The notes: generated from the sequence alone by a model not told the origin. Numbered from the stretch's first letter, positions 1 through 12,774 are shown. The stretch is DNA of 64,000 bases from Haliotis asinina (GCF_037392515.1 NC_090288.1:56033673-56097672), one strand, 5' to 3'. Program-made: numbers and translations.

Positions 1-702
1 TAATGCTTATAAATACCAATGTATTTTCCATGCCAGCACTTCACAGAAAATTATGTAAAAGTCTCACTGTACTTTAGGCCCCATGGCCACTCTACAAAAT
101 AAATGTGTCTGTCTTTCTGCCAAAGTATACCCTGGATATCAGTTTTTGTCAGCTTTGAAAAAAAGAGATGATTTAAAGTTTGATTATGTTCTAACATAAT
201 TGGCAAGTTTATGGCATTTCCAAATTTTAAACATTTGTCAAAAGACATTGTCAGATGCTTTTCCAGAGTTTGACTTGTGCCATATGTTAGTGTACTTTAC
301 ATACTAATGCCAAATCATCAAAATTTTAATATATCGTATATAACAAACTGCACATTAAAAACCATTTTTTTTCCTGCCCTCTTGCTCATTTAAGTTGGAG
401 ATAAGAAAACTGTATAAAAATATCAAGGTCCAAGCTGTAACCTGCTTACTAGCTACCATTCAAGATTATGTCTAAGATTATTATAAATGTCAGTTTATTT
501 TCCATTGTGTTGCTTGTTTCTTTTACGGAGACGAAATGCTTCTGCACTTTGAAGAGCATTTGGCATGACGGCATGACTCCACCCCTCTAGCCCCTGTCCC
601 CTAGTATTCAGTCATAGGTTGCCATAATACTTCCATGAAGGTACATCAGTGACATTATTGACTTTAAGGGGCATCGATTCCCGACTCCTCTTCTGTTTTG
701 CT
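1..702. other. AT-rich DNA without a recognisable gene
   Basis: I see no coding exon, RNA gene or clear repeat here. The short open frames are AT-rich, lack codon bias and have no splice context. Confidence 0.6.
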
Positions 703-1150
703 AGCAATATGGACCATATTGTGACTTCTCTTCTGTGTTTTGAGCAATATGGACCATATTGTGACTTCTCTTCTGTGTTTTGAGCAATATGGACCGTATT
801 GTGATTCCTCTTCTGTTTTGAGCAATATGGACCATATTGTGACTCCTGTGTTTTGAGCAATATGGACCATATTGTGACTCCTCTTCTGTGTTTTGAGCAA
901 TATGGACCATATTGTGACTCTTCTGTGTTTTGAGCAATATGGACCATATTGTGATTCCTCTTCTGTGTTTTGAACAATATGGATCATATTGTGACTTCTG
1001 TTCTGTTTTGCTAGCAATATGGACCATATTGTGATTCCTCTTCTGTGTTTTGAGCAATATGGACCATATTGTGACTTCTCTTCTGTTGAGCAACATCGAC
1101 CATATTGTGACTTCTCTTCTGTGTTTTGAGCAATATGGACCATATTGTGA
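703..1150. repeat. Minisatellite of ~12 units, ~38 bp, built round a 17-bp palindrome
   Basis: About twelve tandem units of 36-42 bp. Each has the core CAATATGGACCATATTG, a perfect palindrome around a central A, followed by a spacer of the type GTGACTCCTCTTCTGTGTTTT. Units vary by loss of parts of the spacer (around 841-858 and 919-927) and by point changes in the core (around 795, 984 and 1094). Long reverse-strand open frames across the array merely reflect the absence of stops in the unit, and I do not call them genes. Confidence 0.9.
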
Positions 1151-1420
1151 TTATTATATTATTTTTTGTTTTATGGATCTTTTCAAGAGACAGAAAAGAT
1201 TTTCCCAGCTCAAAATTTAAAATCCTAATGTTTGTTTTGGCCAAATATGAAAATGTTTTTAGACTGGATTTTGTCTCATATACATGTCCTAAAAAGCCAA
1301 AAGTAAATTACTTTTAGTATTTGGAAGGAATATTACTGTTACTGGTGATATTTTTTCCCCCTCAAGAATCCGTAAAACAAGATATAAATTTGGTCTGGCC
1401 TGACGTTAAAACCTGACCAG

Positions 1421-1580
1421 GTGGTCCGATGTTGGCTTACGAGATGTGTTTGTACCTTGATAATATGCATTGTTGCCATGTCACCAATCACTGGATTGGG
1501 TGGTCCAATCTTGGCTTATGGCATGTGTTTTTATCCTGATGGTATGGATCATTGTTGTGTTACCAGTCAATGGACTGGGT
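1421..1580. repeat. Two-copy tandem repeat, ~80 bp unit
   Basis: Two adjacent ~80-bp copies share the order TGGTCC, TTGGCTTA, ATGTGTTT, GATAATATG or GATGGTATG, CAT-TGTTG, and CACTGGATTGGG or CAATGGACTGGG. Divergence is about 20%. The origin is unknown; it lies just past the likely 3' end of the ankyrin/SOCS gene. Confidence 0.75.
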
Positions 1581-1656
1581 GGCTGGGATGAGGCCACCAA
1601 GATATAAGTGGAATATTGCACAGTATGATACGAAACAAGCAACATTTGTACAAGGT

Positions 1657-1662
1657 TTTATT
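1657..1662 (-). promoter_or_regulatory. Candidate poly(A) signal (AATAAA) for the ankyrin/SOCS gene
   Basis: AATAAA on the minus strand about 2.8 kb past the stop codon. Closer signals, for example near 3640, are alternatives. Confidence 0.35.
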
Positions 1663-1976
1663 GTAGACAAATACATGATCATTCATTACTGTCCATCACC
1701 AAAACCTGTGTACTTGACTATTATACAATAAAATAAAATAAAAAATGTGCTAGATAACGAGAGAAACAAAAATATAAACAGTACAAATACGTCAATACAT
1801 GTATATGACCATCTTCACTAATCCAGGGTATTTTATCTCAATTCAGTTATGATTAATATTCTTCCCCCTGGTGATTGTAGATTCTTTTCGAAAGTGACAT
1901 TACTAACGCCATCCTTTTAATCCCAAGCTGAGAATTTCATGAGGGTAATAGGATAGGATAGGTTCTAGCGCTGTTA

Positions 1977-2057
1977 AACTGTTCATAAACAAGTTGTATA
2001 ATTGGATAGGATAGACACCTTGACCTTCACAACCTATAGGTCATTCTCAAAATGAAG
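1977..2057. repeat. Duplicated segment, copy 1
   Basis: Shares ~80 bp with 3117-3203: an AAACAAGTTGTATA-like start, then GGATAGACACCTTGACCTTC, then AGGTCATTCTCA. Each copy holds the half-sites TGACCT and AGGTCA as an everted pair with an 11-bp spacer. Confidence 0.7.
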
Positions 2058-2247
2058 CTTTTGTAGTCATTGGGGTATTTACGGTCACTGACCATTGACT
2101 GGACATATGACATACTGTTATCTAAAAATGTCATTCTACACATGTGAATTACAAGTCATGAGTAGGTTATAAATAATAATATACTTCAACAATACTCCAG
2201 AAATATCACGTCACAGATTGTATTCATATACATTCTCTGACAAGAAA

Positions 2248-2390
2248 GAGTGAGTGAGTATGGTTTTACACCACTTTCAGCAATATCCCAGCAATACCAG
2301 ACATGGGCTCACACACTGTGCCCATGTGGGGAATCAAACTGGGTCTTCAGCATGACAAGCAAGTCCTTTAACGACGAGGCAACCCCATAG
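2248..2390 (-). repeat. tRNA-headed SINE (family I)
   Basis: Read on the minus strand, the head has a GGGTTGCCTCGTCGTTAAAG-type A box and a B-box-like stretch. It is followed by a body and the tail TGTAAAACCATACTCACTCA. Several point changes and a weak A box suggest an old copy. Confidence 0.75.
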
Positions 2391-3116
2391 ACTACTACAA
2401 TTTGAGTCAGAATAAAGGTTACATTGTCAAGTATGTCATACACACAGCTATTCCAATTCAGAAAAATTCTTGTCTATATGGGACATTTCACAAAAGAGAC
2501 ATGAGGTAAAGTTTTATTAAACTAATCTACTCTTAACAAAGACATATAATCATTGAGAGGCAAAGACTGAAACACAATATACATTAAGAGATTACAAAAT
2601 GCTTAAAGACTGTTATAATAATGGGTCACTACAAATGAAATCTGGACAGTATCACTACAGGTGTGGGGCTGCAATAACAAACCTTCAATTATCCTCACGA
2701 CATTTTCACTTGCATTGCTAAATCTTTTATATATGATTGGTTTTATATATGACTGGTTCTATAAATGATTGGTTGTATACATGATTGGTTATATATATAT
2801 GACTGGATGGTTCAATATTCATAATATTCATATGGAAAACAATTTCTCTTATTGCTGAGTGTGACCTTTTGATACTGAATCTTGAATCACCTATTGTGAA
2901 AAGCAGTGATTAAAATATGCTTAACTCTCTAATTTACCAAAAACTGAGTTCTGTACTAAAGCACCTATATGTTAAGGCTCGATAGTGGAGATCACAACAA
3001 AAAGCTGCCTACTTCACATTAGTTGTGAGAAGAACACACACCAGGTGATACGACTCGTATCACAACATCTGCTCTATGCTACGTTACATATCACAAATGA
3101 TTTTGGAAGGTAAACA

Positions 3117-3203
3117 TTTCTTAAACAAATTGTATACTTTGTATGGGATGGACACCTTGACCTTCACAAAGACACCTTGACCTTCACAAGCTAAAGGTCA
3201 TTC
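3117..3203. repeat. Duplicated segment, copy 2
   Basis: Second copy of the 1977-2057 segment. Within it the 18-bp phrase GACACCTTGACCTTCACA occurs twice in tandem, so three TGACCTTCA motifs lie in the two copies together. Confidence 0.7.
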
Positions 3204-4460
3204 TCACACCCAGACCAAAACAGGAAGTGACTAAATCAACAAACACACAATTAAACACACATACAAATGGCTGGTTTAGTTTTGTAGACCATTACCATTG
3301 TAGATCAACAACTAACAACTGTTTTACATTAACTTGTAAAAATTTAACATGATGCTTCTATGGAAGGGTTCTTCCTGGGTCAACAGTACTATTTCCCAAT
3401 ACCAATGGTTGAATGTAAACTCACAATCATATCTTGGTCAATGACGCTCTAAGAAGTTTCCTCCTTGGAGGGTGACCACTGGAAAAAATAACCGCCAAAC
3501 TCCCCTCCAAGAAGCTATATCACTACCAATCGTATGACATCATAATACAACACGTGGAGTGCACAGAGTTCGTAAGCCTTCCGATCAATTGTTCTTGAGT
3601 TCACTTTGTACAGATTACTTTTTACAAACATTCACTGCTTTATTTTGAGCTATTTTAACTATATTGCACACTCAGTTGAAACATAATTAACCAATTTTTC
3701 CTTATCTCCTTTCCCTATTCTGAACAGTTAGTGGAAACTTGAATCCCTTCAACATTCCCTTGAAGCGAACATACAATCACTCACCCTGAGGGAAAGGACA
3801 TACGCAATTAAACATGAAGCAGGATAAGTATAACACATAAACTTTCATCATATATTTTTTTTTTCTAGATGTTATAAGCTTGTCAGAATATGTTCACTGA
3901 TTTAAAAAAATCCTGCCTAGAGGCAGATGCCATTTTGCTTACAAGTCATATAGTTGGTAGCATCTTCAAAATAAAATAAAATGATACTTTGTACATTTAA
4001 CATAGCGGTAAGATAAACTTGTTGTATGCTTCTCCTGTGGGTAATACAGTCTGATGTATGCCTTTTCGAAGCACTGTCATCCCGATCATGAAGACATGAT
4101 CACTGAACCATATTGACCTTCTCGAGACAAAAATGACTTCTGGGACCTTCGTATTTGCCTACAATGAGAAAATGAGCACTGGGTCAGGTGTACTACACCA
4201 CAAGATGCATTGACAGCCACCTGCACACTCACAGAATAACATGATAACAACTGGGTCCCCGTTACAAAGAAATAACAATCACAGAGCACTTGTTCCTCCC
4301 CATATCTAGGAAACAACTATGGAACATCTATACCTCCCTGTAAAGAGGATTCCCTTTAAACCAGTTCCCTCTTAAAGTGACCACCGTGGTGAATGTGTAA
4401 ACACTGGCTATCTTAGGTGTATTTGTGCGCTTGGCAGGCCTGGCTACAACTGTGACAACA

Positions 4461-7400
4461 TCATGCCAGAAGCAGCACTCCATTAATGATAGTTTCCGGC
4501 AAGGGCAGCCGACGGATCTTCCGACAATCATTATTGAAATGCCACCTGAGAAATTGGCCACATCGTAGCTGCAGTGAAAGTGGACTTCTGTATTTGTCAA
4601 TGTCCAGTTTCATGTTGAGCTCTGTAAGGAACTCAGCCCATGACATTCCATTGAGACTGAGTGAAACGTAGGGCTTATAGACGCCGAGACAATGGGGGAT
4701 GTTCAGGTAATCCTGAGGACACAGTTCCGGGGAAAGGTCGGAAAACGTGGGTCGGAGGTAGGTGCCGGCGGCATGCAGGATATCACAGATTGCTGGGTTA
4801 GACTCAAGACACAGTGCCAGCTCTAACATATTGCTGAAATGTCCAAACACAGGTGAGTTGATGTTTTTGGCGTCTGCTAGGACCAGCTCACGGACAAGGG
4901 ATGTCAAATCTGAAACACAAAGGTATATGAATACATTTGGAAAGAATTGAACCTGTTCATGGCATGCTTTAAAATTCAAATGATGAGTGTTGATAAAACT
5001 GAGATCAAAAGATGTGAGTGTGACGGTGCATTTATCAAAGAGAGAGAGTGCAAAAGCTCTCTTCATTGAATCTTACCATGGCCTATTGCAAGAGCCAGAG
5101 GAGAGACACCATTAATAGTTGTCATGTTGATGTTGGCCCCTTGCCGGATGAGAAAACGGGCAACAACAATATTCTTATGACGACACGCACTCATCAGGGG
5201 CGTGTAGCCGATTTCATCTTCCACATCCAGCTCAGCACCATTGTCTAGCAGAATCCTGGCACTCTCTGTAAATATACCAGCAAGCTTCTGTCAGAACAGA
5301 CCATTACATGGAGCCTTGGGGCCTGGTTCCTCAACGCGATCAAACAGCAATGCCAGTCATTCCTAAAGTATGGGAGTTACGATCACATTAGCTGTATGAT
5401 CGCTTAATGTAATGGATCCCGGATATTTATGACAATAGGAGCATTACATTTGCCCGGTGGAACGAAAGACTCACTGTGTTGTTAGAATACAGAATATACA
5501 CTGAATTCGAAATAATCACTTTCAGAAACAGGGAAATACTTTTCACTCCAGACAAATGCTGGATGTACAAGCATAAAAATTTCATTGTGGTCATATCTGT
5601 TAACGGTTAGCTGATCAAAATGCAAAGGACAGACTCTATATTACATGTTTAAAAGTCACATGCAACATAAAACACAACTTTGCAGATTCTGGTACCTTTC
5701 GGTATGCATTTACCGAAACAAATCATAAAAAATGCCAATTCAACCTATAAAGTTGAAAAAAAAAAACGCAATGAAAAAAAGCCCACGAAATCGGTATGCA
5801 AACATTTCACTAAATTCCCCCCAGTGCTGGGGGGAAAAATGGTTTCAACAGCTGTGTTGCGCTGCACCCGTGACGTATGCGCAGTGAATAGGTTCGCGGA
5901 GCTTGAAACAGTATGCATGCCCAGCATCTGAGGTCGTGAGCAGTAGTCTAATCTTGGTTGTGTTCACAAACAAGTAAATAATCTACTCGTTACGTAAAAA
6001 AACTTGTTGATTGTGGTAAGCAGTCTCTGTCACAGAGAAAGCTCAGTGTCTGGTTTATTCACACCTATATGTCTGCCTGCCTGTCTGCTAAAGACAACAT
6101 GCAATACACAGCTTCAATCATTGACCACGTGCAATTTGAACTTAACACCTATCAGACTATACGACATAAAGAAAATAAGTTGATTCATGACTCGTGCACC
6201 CGAGTCCCGTGTCTGCCACATTATGTAAGCAGGCTCGTGTGATACACATGACATGTTTTTATGTCTGTGGGTTGCAAACATACTATATTCATTTTTTTCG
6301 GATGACTGGATCTGACGGAAACTGGTGCAAACTCTTGTCAGTTTCAAGTCCTGCTTTGTACTTGGACGAATGACAGATTCCAGCCCCGCAGTAGTTTACC
6401 ATCTCTACTGACATGATCTTTAATTGGATCGAGTGCAAATTCATAGAACATGTATTTTCCAAACCCACCATCTCTCTGTACATTCTTCATGGATAATGAC
6501 TTCTTTTAGTGTATATGATTTTGTTTGACAACAGTATATGAATCCATACTGAAACGATGCATCAAGTACACAAAAAGAAGTTGTTATCCATACAGAATCT
6601 TACTTTCTTGTGACTGGCTATACTTCTAAAATTCCCATCAAACAGATCATCTTTCTGTACACACAATGAACCCTTAGCATATCAGCAAATGAAACAGCCA
6701 ATCGAAAACCGTTGTTACACTTGAGTGCATATCCACCCGGTATGACTGGGTTTGGTCTCCCGAGGGCTTCGTTTCGGGGGAAGTAAGCCCAAGTACAAAA
6801 TACTGCAGTTTTGAATCGCGATTGTACGCTTATAATTTTGTTTTTTTTGTTTTTTTAAAAGCAGCAATGTATATTATATGTCATGAATAAGTGATAAATG
6901 TGTTTTAATTATGTTTGATTTTTTGGTTGCATGTGACCTTTAACTGAAAATCAGAAACTAGCAACAAAAAATGGGGCCACAAATATCCATCCATTGCTGA
7001 TGACTTGTGTTGACGTGACACACAAGATAGTTTATATTTGTAGTTCATAGAATATTGCCACTGTTTCTTACTGGAATGCTATGCAATAAATATCTTAACC
7101 TTTTATCTATGGCTTGCTTGTCTGTTGTGAGTGAGGATGATGGAGACACCATTGATCTGCCCGTTACATGACAGAGTTCTGTCTAGAAGAAATGTTTGCG
7201 CAACGAGCAGTGGAATAGGTATTAGTTTTCCCAAAGCATATGGAAATTACACCATGAAAGTTACGTGGGAAGACTGAGTATATTCTGTGGGAAGAGAATG
7301 GCAGACATCAGGCCCCACAAACAATTCCTGACATTAGACCTGAGTGAGTGTTTGAGTTGAGCTTTACACTGCATACAGCAATATTCCAGCTATATCGTGG

Positions 7401-10400
7401 CAGTCTGTAAATAACCCAGTCTGGACTAGACAATCAGAATGAGCTTCGACATGAACTTCCTCAGACAGTCTCAACCAAACAGATTTGGCATAAATGCAAT
7501 TTTCTGAATAAAATTGATATGTCAAGTGTTTCACAATCTTCGCACAGAGGGAGGACATAAGCAAATAAGCATGAGTCAGGGTAGGGAAAAATATACTTGT
7601 TCTCCATATCTAAAAACATACTACTGTGTGAGCTAAGATTTATAGACACATCGCAAATATTTCAACCATTCTGTGACTAAACCAGATCATACACTGATAA
7701 TATACAACACAATATCATAAAGTCTGTCAGCAGAATACATTAAACAACTGGAAAATCGCAGAGAGAGATTTCAAACATATAACTTTAAAATGATACCTCT
7801 ATGCAGGACAACACAACATAAAAACATTGTACAGATTGCCAGCGACTCATTACTGATGGTAAAGATAACATTCCTACAGATGCATGATGATGCAAAGGCC
7901 AGCGGGTTATGCATCCAATTCCGTACCTTCAGATACTGCAAAGTGCAAAGGTTGCTTTCCAATCCGGTTCCGACTGGAGATATCAGCTTGATGCTGGATC
8001 AAACTAGTTAACGCTGGAAGGTTGTCATCGGCAACAGCTCTGTGCAGTGATGTACTCCCATCACCGTGCCTATGGTCCACATTGGCTCCAAACTTGACTA
8101 GGATTTTGATGAATTCTGGGACAAAGTTTTGGTAGTATTGATTTGTGTTTGTGTAAGCAGCATAAGGTGACTGAATCATTGTGCAGGTAAACAATGTTGT
8201 GTCCAACTTCAAGGGACATAACTATAATGATTTTATGAAGTACAACACAACCCAACAATTACTTGGCAGAACATATCATGAAGTATGAATAACACAAACC
8301 ATATGTGACAATCAAACAGGAAAAAGATACAAATGTGACGGAAATTTGGATTTTTATTGGTATTTTTGGTTAGCAGCTAGCATTGACTTTTGGAGTGACT
8401 ATCTCCCTATCATAACTACAATCTGTCTGTACAGCTTGTGAGGACACGTGAGTGAGAAAACAGGTATGTGAATTCAATCCTAAGACGATTGCTTGGATGA
8501 CAGTATCATTTTTATGTGTCAAACAAAGTTTGAAGATGCAATAAACATTCAATAACATCCCAAGATCAACTTGCGACTATGCAGACAGTGTATGTTACAA
8601 TTAAAAAAGTATATATTAACTGTATCAATATGTTAAAAAATGTTCCAGTTTACATCACCAAGTGTTTTGGAGTATGGCGACGGCTGTATCAACATGCTAA
8701 CAACAGCATCTGTCTAAGTTACCATCTGTATCAGTTGTATGCTCACAAACAAATTAGTAAAGTCAAAGATTTACCTTCAGGCGAGTCTCGCCTTGCAGAC
8801 ACATAGCTGATGGGAGCATAGCCGAGGATATCCACACTGTTGACACTGGCGCCATCTGTGACATAAACAGAACCAGTCTGAAGACACCTTAAGATGTTTT
8901 ATGCACATTTTGTAAGAACTGACGTTGACTTGCAAAGTAAGCTAATGACCAAAAAGGGGCATCAAATTTGAGCATGTGAGAACAGTAAGTAGGTTCAGAT
9001 TAACACCACTTGGAATAGTAGTTCAGTCAAATCCCAGCATGTTGACTAGTTGTGGGAGTAATGTTGAACTGGATGTACGTGACATTTACCCCATAATGAA
9101 ATCCACAAGTATGATTGACGCTGACAATCAAGGGAAGCAGGGATTCTTGACATGCCTAACGACTCGCGTGCCCTGATTCCAAGTACACCGACTCTTTCAG
9201 AAACAAGTCCACAAGGTATTTATGCTCTACTACTCTACTACTTTCACACATCTCACTTCTGCCATCAGTGACAGCTTCCATTCTGGTTCTATTCACACTG
9301 GATCCAAACTGTGTAAGCACAGACTTGAAGAATATTTGCACAGAATATGTCCAGAGAAATGTCAAAAGATGAAGTTGTCATTGTTATGTGTTGATTTCTA
9401 AATTCAAACAACTCGAAAACAGTTTACTCCAAAATCTTTCTACAAAAGAATTCAGTGTGAAACAGACAAAAAACGGAAATTGTAAACATTTACACTTACA
9501 GTTTAAAACATTAACAGAGTTTACAACTGAACAGATATTTCTGCAAAGTAATCACAGCATCAGTGCCAAGAGGAATGACAAACACAGCATAAAGTGCAAT
9601 GACAGTATGGTCATAATGAAGGAATCTCAAAACAAAACCTCATAGTAGTTACTGTTACAAATATTCACCCACAAGCAACAGAGAGCAAGTTTCAATAAGT
9701 TTTAAGGGAAAATATTTTTTTCTGTGCAAAAAGATGGATGCACAGACACAAAAACTTTCAAAGAAAGAAAATATAAGCAAAGCTGTCTGTCAAGCAGAAT
9801 TATTGAAACTGACACTCACTTTTTAACAGAGCAGTGACAAGTTCAACTGAGCTCTTCTGTGCAGCGGAGATAATAATACTGTAATATGGTGGCTGGGGGA
9901 TGTTGGGATTGGCGCCGGCGTTCAGCAGCAACCTTGTGATCTCAATGTTGTTTGCCTTTACTACTGCCTGAGATAGGGGTGTGTTTGCTGCAATAAGACC
10001 AATCCCGACATACAGAGAGAATGAAACTATTTCTTTATGAGCCGTAGATGCAGCAATCATTACAGTACTTAGGTTTGATAAATATAAGCAACTGTGCCCA
10101 CAATATTGCACATCAGCATAACTGAGGCATATTTTAAGTGGTCCTTCTTTAATTCTCTGATGGATAACTTCACAGGCTGTAATCAAACTGAAAAATCAGC
10201 TATTCACTCATCCCTCCCCTTTTGACAAGATAATTGTTAACTGACGTAACAGCAGTGAAAGTGTAGGTGTGATGCCACAAGATCTGTGTCTAAAACATTT
10301 CATTTGTTCACTACTTCAAGCTTGATGACTCACAAAACTGGAAATGGCAATACATAACACAAGAACACAGTATCATGAAGTACTGCAATGCAAAATCCTG

Positions 10401-12302
10401 TAAATGTACAGCTCTAACACAAAGACAAATCTAAACCAGCATAGAACAAAGTTGGCAAAGCACCTGTGTACACGAAGGAAATATGATGCAGGTTTTACAT
10501 TTTTTAACATGTTGAAATCTACTAACAAATAAAGTATGTACTGCTAGACACATATTAGATGATCCTGCACACTAAAAGCATTTGTGATAAGAGAGGCGGT
10601 ACAACGAAGTGGGCGAGTACACTTGGCTGCTACAGGTAGCTTGACACTTATGCACATGCAATACATGCTAACCGTGACATGAAATCAACACCACATGTTC
10701 CTTCGAATGATAAGACTGCAATTTCAGGCATAAGATACTGATATTCCACGCTAACCTTTAGTTAAGACGAAGACAAATAGATGATTGGGGCATTGACAAG
10801 CATTTTAGATATTCAACAATTTTGTTTAAAAAACCCCAGGAAAATGTCATTTGTTTCGTGAAATGGATCGGTGGTCCTAAACATATTTGCTCAGTATATT
10901 GTGATGATTGTTTTAATGGGTAAAGTTGACTTTTCGTCTGCTAAATATTAATTAGATAACAACTACATATAGTTAATTGTGTTTCATTTAACTATTTAAT
11001 ATGTTAAAAGTTATCTGTTACTGAATGGTGGTGGCTAAATCAGAGTAGCAAGGGGGAAATATTTTTATCCCATAATTTTGTTCCTATTTCTCTCTATGGG
11101 CTGATTTTCGTCAGGGTTAGCGGTGTTGATTTCATGTCACGGTTAGCATGTATTGCACGTGCATAATTGTGAAGCTACCTGTAGCAGCCAAGTGTACTCA
11201 CCCAATTTGTTGTTTAAACCTCTCTTGTCACAAATGCGTTTAGTGCACAGGATCATCTAATATGTGTCTAGCAGTAATACTTGGACATGTCACTGCCCCT
11301 TCTGAAATTCTGTTGTCTTGCCAATTTTTGATGCAGGGGACACACTAGTTCTGTTGTGACTATGCTCAAACATCACCTACCGAAGCTGTCCAGCTGGTTC
11401 ACGTCTTCCCCCAGATCCAGCAGGTATTGGACAACATCAGCATGACCTGCCTTCGCTGCAGAATGGAGGAGATACTTCCGCCCCTGGGGGTGACATCGCC
11501 GCATACACTTATGCTCCATGAGAATCTTCAACACGTTGAGGTGTCCACGGTGACAGGCAATATGGAAGGGGGAGTGAGTGTTGGAGTTGACGCAGCACAC
11601 AGACTCTCTCTTAATCCAAAGGGCCTCCAGGAGCAGTTTCACCACATCTGCACTTCCATACTTTGCCGCAGTATGTACAGGGGTGTTCCCATCCTTATCT
11701 CGGCCAGCAAGAGAGACATTTCTGTCCAGTAGTAGTTTCACGAGTTCATAATTAACTGGGTCCTCTACAGCAAAGAGTAAAAGTGACTGCTGCCGAAACT
11801 GCTCATATGCTTCACAACGTTCCAGATACACCGATCCTCCTGCCTCTAATAAAATATGCAATAATGGCAGCCGTCTCAAGACACAGGCGACGCCCAACAC
11901 CTCCCCTTTGTCATCACTACATAGAGCGGGATCATGCTTCAATAGTTCACTCAGGATGTGGGGATCATTAGTTATTAGGGGAAGACACAAGATTGGGAAT
12001 TTTGTGTCGAGCGACAACTTGTCAATGAGTTTGTCATTGAGTCTTGTTTCATGTGATATGTAGGACACAGCATGTCGGATCTGAAACCTGCTCAAGGAGA
12101 CACCAGATGTAAGCAGTAGTTCCAGGAGTTCTACGTTTCCATTGATGATAGCCAGATGAATTGGACACAAGCCTTCATGAACATAGTCAAGGGTGCTTTT
12201 AGCACAGTTGGTGTTTGTACTGGTTGAGGGTTTGAGGAGCAACTTGATTGTATCAGCATCATTGGTTCGGACAGCTTCCCACAGAATGTACCCGGTATCC
12301 AT
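4461..12302 (-). CDS. Ankyrin repeat and SOCS box protein (ASB family), six coding exons
   Basis: Coding exons, minus strand: 12302-11381, 9987-9820, 8855-8775, 8115-7927, 5265-5077 and 4909-4461, giving 665 aa. All borders are GT-AG and all introns are phase 1. About a dozen ankyrin repeats fill residues ~40-600, with clear units such as DGNTPVHTAAKYGSADVVKL and GYTPLMSACRHKNIVVARFL. The last ~42 residues form a SOCS box. Its BC box is SLQLRCGQFL (628-637; Leu629, Cys633, Leu637), the Elongin B/C contact in this family, and LPLP (651-654) matches the Cul5 box. ASB proteins are substrate receptors of Cullin-5 RING ubiquitin ligases; the substrate cannot be told from sequence. An acceptor (TTTCATCTGCAG) lies just upstream of the ATG, so a 5' non-coding exon is expected, perhaps near 14.1 kb. 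I could not assign a numbered ASB orthologue. Confidence 0.93.
5326..5410. repeat. Single dispersed copy of a palindromic MITE-like element
   Basis: Contains TAAAGTATGGGAGTTACGAT between GCGATC-type ends. The same words form the unit of the 36.2-kb minisatellite. It lies in the intron upstream of the last-but-one ankyrin exon. Confidence 0.55.
5649..6943. mobile_element. Non-autonomous TTAA-type DNA transposon (piggyBac-like), copy 1
   Basis: Terminal inverted repeats read TTAAAAGTCACATGCAAC at the left and GTTGCATGTGACCTTTAA at the right. TTAA at both ends is the target-site duplication expected of piggyBac-like elements. Much of the interior matches the copy at 12775-13755. It carries ~480 bp (about 6170-6650) absent from that copy. 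No transposase is seen, so mobility would depend on another element. It sits in an intron of the ankyrin/SOCS gene. Confidence 0.8.
7334..7450 (-). repeat. SINE family III fragment (tail half)
   Basis: Carries the shared tail module (read on plus: TTTACACTGCATACAGCAAT, then ATTCCAGCTATAT) and TCTGTAAATAA, then breaks off. Intronic. Confidence 0.7.
10532..11283. mobile_element. MITE with ~155-bp terminal inverted repeats
   Basis: Arms at about 10541-10697 and 11118-11276 are reverse complements at roughly 90%. Outer ends read ACTGCTAGACACATATTAGA; inner ends read GCTAACCGTGACATGAAATC. The ~420-bp centre is AT-rich without a coding frame. It lies in the first coding intron of the ankyrin/SOCS gene. 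The superfamily is not clear from the ends. Confidence 0.85.
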
Positions 12303-12337
12303 AGCTACTTCCTGCAGATGAAAGATGGCAGAGATTA

Positions 12338-12428
12338 GAGTGAGTGAGTGAGTGAGTGAGTGAGTGAGTGAGTGAGTGAGTGAGTGAGTGAGTGAGTGAG
12401 TGAGTGAGTGAGTGAGTGAGCGAGCGAG
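12338..12428. repeat. (AGTG)n microsatellite
   Basis: About 22 tandem AGTG units just upstream of the ankyrin/SOCS start codon. SINE families I and III in this window end in the same tetramer, so this may be an expanded SINE tail. That origin is an inference, because no SINE body is attached. Confidence 0.9.
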
Positions 12429-12774
12429 CTAGCTTAGTTTCATACACAGCAATAATCCAAATAAACATGTGAACATTTGTTGTTTTTGTAAGTTTTTCAT
12501 CCAAATCTAATTAAAACATAAGACTGTTTGTTTTTGTTGTAAGTATTTCACCCAGATCTAATTAAAACATTGGATGTTTGTTTTTGTTGTTGTTGAAATC
12601 CAAATCTGAACATAACCACAGTCACACAACAGAGGCAGGCAAACTTGTTTCAGTTCAAGTAAGAGCTCAGATGAGTAGTACCATATATTGATTGCTTTCT
12701 AATTGGAAATAGTGAAGTTGTTAATTGAACTTCCTTAATTGTTATTTGGAGATGTAAACAAATTGAAATGATTC

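Larger units (their letters stand above)
1635..4460 (-). other. Probable long 3' UTR of the ankyrin/SOCS-box gene
   Basis: No open frame with coding character lies between the stop codon at 4461 and the end of this stretch. A reverse-strand AATAAA (1657-1662) is the furthest good poly(A) candidate, and another lies near 3640. The stretch also holds a SINE and a duplicated ~85-bp segment. The extent is an inference; transcript reads would settle which signal is used. Confidence 0.4.

Noticed and set aside
703-1150. CRISPR-like array of palindromic repeats
   Set aside because: Spacers are near identical, no cas genes occur, and the DNA is animal nuclear DNA.
664-1244. Reverse-strand repeat proteins of the YGPYCSKHRR type
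   Set aside because: Frames exist in several phases at once because the minisatellite lacks stops.
4762-5248. Plus-strand frames over the ankyrin/SOCS exons
   Set aside because: Complement shadows of the minus-strand exons.
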